A DNA stretch of 64,000 bases, taken from NCBI GenBank assembly GCA_003260075.1, contig QLIY01000469.1, forward strand, positions 59,091 to 123,090, in the 5' to 3' direction. Position numbers and translations under genes: made by a program. The notes below the pieces were generated by a model that saw only the letters and a list, made by a program, of their open reading frames with translations, made no database searches and was not told the DNA's origin. Origin of the DNA: Phallusia mammillata (lineage: Eukaryota > Chordata > Ascidiacea > Phlebobranchia > Ascidiidae). This document shows positions 57,038 to 64,000 of the stretch, one piece after another (the first letter of the stretch is position 1; every line of letters starts with the position of its first letter).

Positions 57038-58147
57038 TTAGTTGCATTCATATACAACTGTATTTGTTTTGTTGTCTTTGCAAACCAATTGCACCGATGA
57101 AAACCTATCTTGTAATTTTGAAACAAAAACCTTCACACGATCATACCGCAACTTTGAAGATAGAATGATTTTTGTGTTTATGCTGTTTTTTGTCAAGTCG
57201 GACAGCGTTTCAACTAAAGAGTCAAAACTACTTTCTAAATAAATGATATCAGCGCCAACAATAAAGTCAAAAGGAAACTTTAAATACTTTCTAACATCTT
57301 CTCCCCATTGTAGTTCGTCCACATGTGGTGCTGTAGCACTGTTGTTGGGAAAATTCAGGTCCACGTTTTCTTGTAGCAGTGGTAGAGCTTTGTTGAGGTC
57401 TGTAACCGTTACTTTAGCACCAAGAGAAGCTGCTACCATTCCCACCAAACCTGTACCAGCACCAAGTTCAAGGACTGTCTTGTTTTGTAGAGAGTATGTT
57501 TTGTGCAGATATTCACTAAGAACTGTTGCCTGCAAAACAAATTTCAAACGTAAAGTTTTGGTTTTGCAATGCTGGACAGTTATGTTCAATGAAACTGCCA
57601 CCAGTAAGGTGTTATTTGGATAAAAACAGGATGTTTGGCAGAATGGTTAAGTAGTTTGGGCAACCATATTTCTTTCTCAATTCTTTTTGGGCCTCTAATG
57701 TTTGTCAAAGTAACAGATTGAGGTGCACATTGCCCCAAAATCACCCAGTAGAACATAAAGGTTCAACAAAATTAAAGCCACCAATTCAAGGCCAGAGCAT
57801 GAACCAATGAGAGACAAGCAACTTAAGGCAGACATATGGCGAGCACAATCAATTTAAGCATTATTCTACCCACCAAAAAAAAAAATACTTAAAAGTATAA
57901 CATTTTTAAAACTTACTGCTTCCCAAACAACGCCAGCCACTCCATTATCCTGCCAGTTCTGTTTGATCGTGAACTTCTTCTCGATTCCAGGAATTGAAAT
58001 AGTTTTATTCGTTTCATAAAACTCTGCAAGTATTCCATTGTTTGTGTATGGGACCAATGCATACTGTTGGCAATTGTGTTGTTCGGAGTCGCAATGCTCT
58101 TGTTTCTTTGGCGAATTGCAACCTTGTTCACAAGCACCTGTGGTCAT
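57038..58147 (-). CDS. METTL21A: METTL21A-like protein lysine methyltransferase
   Basis: Two exons on the minus strand, 57917-58147 and 57038-57529 (77 + 163 residues, 240 aa). The family transfers methyl from S-adenosylmethionine to a lysine; vertebrate METTL21A acts on HSP70 proteins. Seen here: YALVPYTNNG near the start of the homologous region; QNWQDNGVAGVVWEA before the join; SAM motif I VLELGAGTGLVGM; the acidic TDLN; and GADIIYLESSF, which contains the DxxY-type motif (DIIY) of this family. The ATG at 58147 gives a Cys-rich N-terminal extension of about 30 residues; an in-frame ATG lies 13 codons upstream (58186). The gene is convergent with RPE (587 bp apart) and divergent from UTP14. 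METTL21A fits best, but the exact paralogue within METTL21 is an inference. Confidence 0.85.
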
Positions 58148-58189
58148 CTTGCAAATGAGTAAAAACAGTGTTGCACAATGCCACATTTG

Positions 58190-59250
58190 GAGTTCAGTTA
58201 AACTTAAACATAATAAACTTCTTTTTGACGAATTCGTTCCTGAAAAACAACAAAGTTTGGGTCAAAACGTAAACAAACTCCATAATTTTCCAACACTGAC
58301 GAAGTACACCGGTTACGTCATAAAAGCAGCAAAATGTAAACACACAATTTTGCAATCCGGACCACTATAATTTATCGCAAAGGCTGCTAGATTTTTAAAT
58401 TAGCAACGATGTTCGACATATTTAATATCTTTGTCACTACCTAAAGATTTGGTTAAAAATATTTCATTTAATTTTACAGCTAAAGTGAGAAGCTTATTGT
58501 TTTTATTATTACAGTTGCGCTTATATTTTGGTGTAAAAACTATTTTGGAAACTCTGAGCACATGGGTATCATGGACGATTTGCTGCGCGCTGGTTTGTGG
58601 TTTGTATCTTAAAAAACAAGTTTTTTTCCGCTGCTGCGATATTTTTCTTTCGTTGCGTTAGCCATTTCGATTGCAATTTACCACGTAATGATTTTATTTT
58701 AGGCTAGAACTCTGTAAAGCTTTGGAAACAGGAAATCTGTGTAAATATAGGAGATTTTGCAAGCTATAGTGTTTCCAAACTGAACCCTGTCAAGTAAGTT
58801 TGTAAAAGCTTGAAATGACAACACAAACATAATATTATATTAAAGAATTTGCCGTGCACTGTTGTATTGCCAGTGCTGTGCATTAAACCAATATCGTTTA
58901 TTACCTTATTATTACAAACTGCTTGGCAAATTTACTTACATTTTGTCAATAGAAATAAAATCACATCCCATACAAGTCATAGAAAAAACTGGCGCGTATT
59001 AAGGAACTGCCAAACATTTTTTTACCACCAATACTCATATTGCACTTTTGTGTTGTAAGTGCCATGCATATAAATCAGTGTCATCTATAACCACTACAAA
59101 TTGCTTCACAGTATCAATAATATTAAATCTACAAGTTTATAGAGCTCTTCTGGCAAATGTATTTTTATTCCGACAGCCTATACATATTTCGTTGCATTGT
59201 GACCTGCTTGCGTTTCATTCTTTTTTCCTTTGTTTATTGTGCATGTACTA
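58190..59250. other. Divergent intergenic region between METTL21A-like gene and UTP14
   Basis: No gene is seen. AT-rich; it should contain the promoters of both neighbours. It includes two related AT-rich stretches (about 58.84 and 59.05 kb, GTGCATTAAACCAATATCG compared with GCATATAAATCAGTGTCATC). Confidence 0.5.
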
Positions 59251-59370
59251 GTCGCATTCAGTGTTATTTACCCTGATGAAGACAACCTGTATAGGACGTC
59301 GAAACGTATAGGAATAAAAGTACATTTGCCAGAAGAGCTCTATAAACTTGATACTATGCCTGGCAGCAAT
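59195..59370 (+). repeat. Repeat with hammerhead-like core, type 1 (copy 2)
   Basis: Same unit as 38.26 and 63.34 kb: CGCATTCAGTGTTATTTACC, then CTGATGA (59273-59279), GAAAC (59301-59305), GGAATAAAAGTACATTTGCC and AGAAGAGCTC. Ends near ATGCCTGGCAGCAATAG. It lies about 170 bp before the UTP14 start codon. Confidence 0.55.
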
Positions 59371-59537
59371 AGTTTACATATTAAATCTACAAGTCTGATG
59401 CAAATCATCAAAAAATTGTTGGCTGGTTCAGGAAACTGTAAACAATCATATACTTCACTACAATTACTCATATTTACTTGTTTGCAGGCTCAAATCTTTG
59501 TTTTGTTTGTGACACAACAGTGTGTTGTTTATATGCA

Positions 59538-61757
59538 ATGACTAAAGGCAATCCACAGGAATATGTTAAACAACTCAAAGAAGAAGTTAATGACATTGAG
59601 CTAAGCGACCATGAACTTGATGATGACAAACACACAGAACTCCTGTCGAGTATTGGCGTCAATGTAGATGTGGACAAAAAACATAAGAACAAGCAAGTAC
59701 GGACTGAGGCATCAAGGGATGTTTCGGTATTTTCGCTTCTGGGTGCATCAGGTGATGGAACTCAGAAAAAGGTCAACCTCAACCAATTACTGAAGGGAGT
59801 GAAAGAATCAGCCAATGTGAATGTGTTAAAAAAGCAACTAAGCCGTGTCAATCGGCCACAAAGGCATCTAGAAGCTCCTTTGCCAAAACCAGTGGCTGAA
59901 AGACTTCAGCGCAAAGTTGAGTACCAAAAGACATCAGAAAAACTGGAAAAATGGGACCCAGTTGTTCAAAGTCATCGAAAAGCTGACCACATTTCGTTTC
60001 CCTTAACTCAACCTCCTTTGTACATTAAAACTGTTGACAAGCAGTTGTCTAGAAAAGGCAAAAAGTTAACACCACTGGAAGAAGAGATTTATGCTTTGTT
60101 AAGAGGAAATAAATGTGTGGAAAGACCTGACCATGATTTGACTTTACAAGAAGAAGAAATCCTGGCTTCTGTGAGTCTCGAGGAAGCCCAGGAACGCAGA
60201 GCGGAGCTGCAAAAGCACCGTGCGCTCATGTCGTACCATGAATCAAAAAGCAAGAGACAAAAGAAAATTAAAAGCAAAAAATATCACAGAATGTTGCGGA
60301 AGCGTAAGATGAAGGAAGATGCTACCAAAGAGGATGATGATGAGGCTGAGGATGCTGTAAAAAGAGCAGAAAGGATGCGAGCTGAGGAGCGTGCATCTTT
60401 GAGACATCGGACTGGAAGCAAGTGGGCTCGGAGTAGAGCAATTATGGCAAAACATGACAAAGACTCGAAAGAACTTCTTAATGAACAGCTGCAGAAACAC
60501 AGGGAGCTTGTAACCAAACCATTGCCTGATTCTGTGGAAAGTGATGATGGTGTTGATACTAATGTCAATGCAAATGGTGAAGACAACCTTTACAGTTCTG
60601 AGAATTTTGAGATTGCTTCTTCAAATCCTTGGCTTCGTACAAATGTTGAGAATAAAAATGGGAAGCAAATAGTGGAAAATGGTGGAGACCCTGTAGGAAA
60701 TAAAGAGACAGCTTCAGACAATAATGAGGAGCACAAGATGGACTCAGAGTGTGAGAATGAAAGTAATCTTGATGAACCAAAACAGAAACTCAGAAAGTGG
60801 TTGTCAAGTGAAGATACTGACCTTGATGTCTCGAAACATGCTTTGGACATTTCTTCATCTGATGCAATGGTAAAATTCAAAGAGGCCTATGATAAACTTC
60901 AGCATGAAATCTCAAGTGAAAAGAAAACTGCTCCTGACTGTGCTGATAATGTTTTCCAAGAACTCAAGGAGGAAACAATTGAAGAAGATAAAGAGATGCA
61001 GGATGGCCTCAATGAGCAGTGTAATAATGCTGAATATGATGTTACAGTTAGATCGCAACCATTACAGATTTTGTCACGATCCTCTGGTGAGAGTAAAGGC
61101 ATGAAAGTGGACACAGATGCCACAAAATCATTTTCCTCTGCTACTAAAGTGTCGGAACAGGAAGCAGAGTTTGTGGCTGAGGAAGATCTTGAAATGGACA
61201 GTGATGCAAGACAACAGATGACAATTGAACAAGCATTTGCTGATGATGATGTTGTAGCTGAATTCGCCAAGAGCAAACGTGAAATTGTTGAAGAAGGAAA
61301 GCCCAAAGTTGTAAGTTTGGCTCTTCCAGGCTGGGGTGAATGGGGAGGCGTTGGAATAAACCCATCAAAGCGCAAAAGGCGGAGATTCCGTGTAAAGCCA
61401 GTTCCAATGAAACCAAGATTGGATCAAAAATTAGGTCATGTGATTATTAACGAGAAAAGAGATGTGCACATTGCCAAGCATCAAGTTAATGACATTCCGT
61501 TTCCATACACCAACAAAGAACAATTTGAGCGCACTGTTGCCCAGCCAATTGGTAGCACATGGAACACACAGTCAGCATTTAATAGTTTTGTCAAGCCAAA
61601 AGTTGACACTGTTATGGGGTCAATTATACCGCCCATGAATTCTGATGAAGCTCTTGGGGAACTGAAAAAAGCAAGCAAACGGAAAGAAGATCGTAAAAAG
61701 ATAAAACGAAAACATGAACACAAAAACAAACTTGAAAAATTAAAAATGTTTTTGTAA
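59538..61757 (+). CDS. UTP14: UTP14 homologue, small-subunit processome component
   Basis: Single-exon frame of 739 codons from ATG 59538 (MTKGNPQEYVKQLKEEVNDI). The frame extends 20 codons further upstream, but a TTTGCAG acceptor-like site (59481-59487) lies within that extension. Nucleolar protein needed for 18S rRNA maturation (U3 snoRNP complex). Family features seen: VLKKQLSRVNRPQRHLEAPL; EKWDPVVQSHRKADHISFPL; TPLEEEIYALLRGNK; LEEAQERRAELQKHRALMSY, followed by KIKSKKYHRMLRKRKMKE; HRTGSKWARSRAIMAKHD; an acidic middle; and the C-terminal LALPGWGEWGGVGI, FRVKPVPMKPRLD, HVIINEKRD and VNDIPFPYTNKEQFERTV. Length is close to human UTP14A (771). PDE12 follows on the same strand after 191 bp. Confidence 0.95.
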   Translation: MTKGNPQEYVKQLKEEVNDIELSDHELDDDKHTELLSSIGVNVDVDKKHKNKQVRTEASRDVSVFSLLGASGDGTQKKVNLNQLLKGVKESANVNVLKKQLSRVNRPQRHLEAPLPKPVAERLQRKVEYQKTSEKLEKWDPVVQSHRKADHISFPLTQPPLYIKTVDKQLSRKGKKLTPLEEEIYALLRGNKCVERPDHDLTLQEEEILASVSLEEAQERRAELQKHRALMSYHESKSKRQKKIKSKKYHRMLRKRKMKEDATKEDDDEAEDAVKRAERMRAEERASLRHRTGSKWARSRAIMAKHDKDSKELLNEQLQKHRELVTKPLPDSVESDDGVDTNVNANGEDNLYSSENFEIASSNPWLRTNVENKNGKQIVENGGDPVGNKETASDNNEEHKMDSECENESNLDEPKQKLRKWLSSEDTDLDVSKHALDISSSDAMVKFKEAYDKLQHEISSEKKTAPDCADNVFQELKEETIEEDKEMQDGLNEQCNNAEYDVTVRSQPLQILSRSSGESKGMKVDTDATKSFSSATKVSEQEAEFVAEEDLEMDSDARQQMTIEQAFADDDVVAEFAKSKREIVEEGKPKVVSLALPGWGEWGGVGINPSKRKRRRFRVKPVPMKPRLDQKLGHVIINEKRDVHIAKHQVNDIPFPYTNKEQFERTVAQPIGSTWNTQSAFNSFVKPKVDTVMGSIIPPMNSDEALGELKKASKRKEDRKKIKRKHEHKNKLEKLKMFL

Positions 61758-61919
61758 ATTTGCGACTGCTTGTGTTGTGGTGATACTGTAATGTTTTGTG
61801 AAATGATGTTACGTTTATTGATAAGTTCTTTGTGAATTTAGGAACACATTGTGCAGACCTGTTACTTAATGAATTGTTTGGTATCATGCTTGGTTCACCC
61901 ACAAATTAATATCAGTTTT

Positions 61920-61927
61920 GTTTACAG
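61920..61927 (+). promoter_or_regulatory. Acceptor-like site before the PDE12 start codon
   Basis: GTTTACAG directly precedes the 5' leader of the next gene, in a 191-bp gap after UTP14 on the same strand. In tunicates such sites can receive a spliced leader; that use here is inference. Confidence 0.35.
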
Positions 61928-61948
61928 TAATAAGATTAAAATGAACTC

Positions 61949-64000
61949 ATGTTTGCTGCTATCCATCGGTTAACTAGAAGATGCAAACCAGTGCAGGTTA
62001 ATCGATGTTATTCAATTTTTCAAGCTCACGATTTACGGAGAAATCTTTTGGCGAAACAACAAGCAATTTATTACCGACAAAACCCAGGCTGCCTTCATAT
62101 TGCTAGAAGTTGGACAAAAATTGTTCAGTGTTTGCGGTAAGTGGTGTATATCTTGTTCTACACTTGTAGCATGCCTTTTGAGAAAAACCTATTTTCTGAT
62201 ACTCCACAATATTGATAAGCAAATAAATTAAATTTTAAATAAATTGATAAGAAAGGTGTATTTATTCAGATGATTGCGGTCTGTTTTCATAAAGATTGAC
62301 AAAAACTAAAAAAGCTGACATGTTCATCAACTCTTTATAGAAGAACTATATGTTTTTGTTTAAAAACCTCACCTGTAAATTTAAACCTTTCTGTTAATGT
62401 TGGTACTATTTATCAGTTTCACATATTTTTAGGCAATCAATCATGGCAAACAGGATAAAAAGCCGCCCGATGGAGTTTCATAAAGTTATGCAGGTTGTTG
62501 AGAAACAAAATGATCCAACAACCATCATTACGATGGAAATTGGAGGAAGAACAAGACTTGTAAGTGTTCAGTGTTTACTATAATTTTTATGGACAATTTA
62601 AATTTGTCTCAGTCTGTGTCAGTTATTTTTTGGGTGAAGACGTTTGGTTAATTTTATGAAAAACAAGAATGAACTGAGCAAGGCCAACACCAATACATGT
62701 CTTATAAAATTAGCGGATTTGTTAAAGTCTTCACAAAAATGTGGTTTTCAATAGACTTCACAGCCCTTATATATATATATATATTAAAGATAAATTTTGT
62801 TAACTTTTTCTCCGATATATATTTCATTTTTGTGCATGGAACTTGTGAAATACAAGAAAATGTCAAGCTCTAAATAAATAGTCCTGGTACTAAACACAGT
62901 TAAAAACCTTTTTAGACTTTCTTAAAAATGTGTTTTCTTAGTTAAATCGTCCCTCTGGTGAGAAGCTGAGTAAATTCTTTATAAGAGTTGGAGCTAATTT
63001 GAAGAATGCACAGAATAAGAAAATGAGGAAAGTTGCCAAAACCACAAACGCACAGAGCGTACATGATGACGCAAGCATTGAAATGATGTTCCTTGATAGA
63101 AGTGGGAATGAGGTGAAAATGTTTTTCACTTTTAAAAAACAATTTTACAACATCCTTATTTCGATTGCCATTCCAATGCACATAATTCTGATCGCCTACT
63201 AATAGGCTGCAATTTGGGAATGATTATAACATTGTATGTAAATAATAAAAAAAATATAGTTTTTCCACACAAAAGAATGTTCTGTTTCTTCTGTATTTTT
63301 TTGACAAACTCTTGTGCCATTATATAAGCTATTGCTGCCAGGCATAACATCACTGTGGTGTCACGTGCTTGCGTTCCATTCTTTTTTCCTTTGTTTATCG
63401 TGCACTGTACTAATCGCATTCAGTGTTATTTACCCTGATGAAGGCGACCTGTATAGGACGTTGAAACGTCGGAATAAAAATACGTTTGCCAGAAGAGCTC
63501 AATAAACTTGTGCCATTAACTGTGGAAAATAGGATAAAGTTATAGTTGACAATGTTCTTGTTTGGCTCTTGAACATTGCAACATTTCTATTTTTACATTT
63601 TTTAGGTTAGCTGAAACTATTTTTTAAATATATTGTGGTTTGTGGTGTATATGTATATTCTTTATTTCTTCAGATTTCCAGTGATGAAATTTTGTCGGAT
63701 ATTTGGAAAAAGGCAGATTGTTTTATACTGCAAGATGTCAAATACAGAATTGCCTACAACTTTCCATGTGTCACCAAGCTTAAACTACCTCAGACTCTCA
63801 TTGCAGGGACGCTTCTGTATCCAAAGATTGAGTTTGAATTTGCAAATTATTATTACTCAAGGTTGGTTTATCTTGCACAAAAACAAATTAACCAACCGGT
63901 TAACTATTTTAGGGGGTCTGGGGGCATGGTCGGTAGGGATGTGCCAAAACTGCGAATGTTCTGTTTGGTCGAGCACCGAGCATCTCACTTTAATGCTCGG
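61949..64000 (+). CDS. PDE12: PDE12-like 2',5'-phosphodiesterase, N-terminal part (runs off window)
   Basis: Exons 61949-62136, 62433-62559, 62942-63112 and 63674-63861 (188, 127, 171 and 188 nt), phases consistent; the catalytic exons lie beyond the window. The start MFAAIHRLTRRCKPVQVNRC is Arg-rich and lacks acidic residues, consistent with a mitochondrial presequence; PDE12 is a mitochondrial poly(A)/2',5'-oligoadenylate exonuclease. The assignment rests on the exon 3-4 region: MMFLDRSGNE, then ISSDEILSDIWKKADCFILQ, DVKYRIAYNFP, and KLKLPQTLIAGTLLYPKIEF. This follows the PDE12 N-terminal domain (AWQDGAVLQIGDVKYKVERN in the human protein). Intron 3 contains a hammerhead-like repeat. The first ATG upstream (61941) is in another frame. 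Catalytic residues cannot be checked here. Confidence 0.85.
63330..63515 (+). repeat. Repeat with hammerhead-like core, type 1 (copy 3)
   Basis: Longest match with 59.2 kb (about 170 bp, from GCTATTGCTGCCAGGCATAA to AGAAGAGCTCAATAAACTTG). CTGATGA at 63435-63441, GAAAC at 63463-63467 followed by GTC and GGAATAAAAA. It lies in intron 3 of the PDE12-like gene, sense orientation. Confidence 0.55.

Overview
The window is animal nuclear DNA, most probably from a tunicate (Ciona-like). It is AT-rich, with short GT-AG introns. The genes I can assign are a vertebrate-style type III intermediate filament gene, ribulose-phosphate 3-epimerase, a METTL21A-like methyltransferase, UTP14, and the 5' part of PDE12. 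The genus is inference; no rRNA or mitochondrial marker is present.

Layout. 1-12.4 kb: minus-strand copies of a tandemly duplicated five-exon gene family (exons of 117, 135, 145, 107 and 237 nt; about 246 aa). Its products have a P-loop at the extreme N-terminus (GxSKTGTK), a 3'-phosphate-binding-like TQRDEESYIRS segment, and a C-terminal hydrophobic tail, so they look like Sulfotransfer_4-type sulfotransferases. 12.4-18.3 kb: spacer with one small intronless gene (13.7-14.0 kb, minus) and hAT-type elements. 18.3-35.2 kb: plus-strand copies of the same family, including a 2,411-bp unequal-crossover duplication and several broken copies. 36.6-36.9 kb: a paralogue of the small 13.7-kb gene. 37-41 kb: spacer. 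41.2-48.9 kb: 13-coding-exon intermediate filament gene, minus. 51-56.5 kb: RPE, plus. 57.0-58.1 kb: METTL21A-like gene, minus. 59.5-61.8 kb: UTP14, plus. 61.9 kb to the end: PDE12-like gene, plus, cut by the window edge.

The family array holds about fifteen copies or relics. Four look complete (7.6-9.1, 18.3-19.5, 22.0-23.3 and 33.0-35.2 kb). Others have coding sequence replaced by homopolymer tracts (3.4, 5.6, 20.8 kb), lost exon 1 (24.6 and 27.0 kb), or have decayed. Several copies share an upstream spacer with a CCAAT motif and a CRE-like TGACGTCA. Two others share a different upstream region that contains a possible small reading frame.

Sequence quality matters here. Twenty long homopolymer tracts are G on the given strand and only one is C. 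Many are exactly 10-11 bases and sit between near-identical duplicated flanks. Longer ones replace sequence inside exons. I read them as gap placeholders or a gap-filling artefact, so the duplications beside them should not be taken as biology. Real repeats include several hAT-like elements with 8-bp target duplications, one terminal-inverted-repeat element whose empty site is visible in a paralogue, and repeats carrying hammerhead-ribozyme-like cores.
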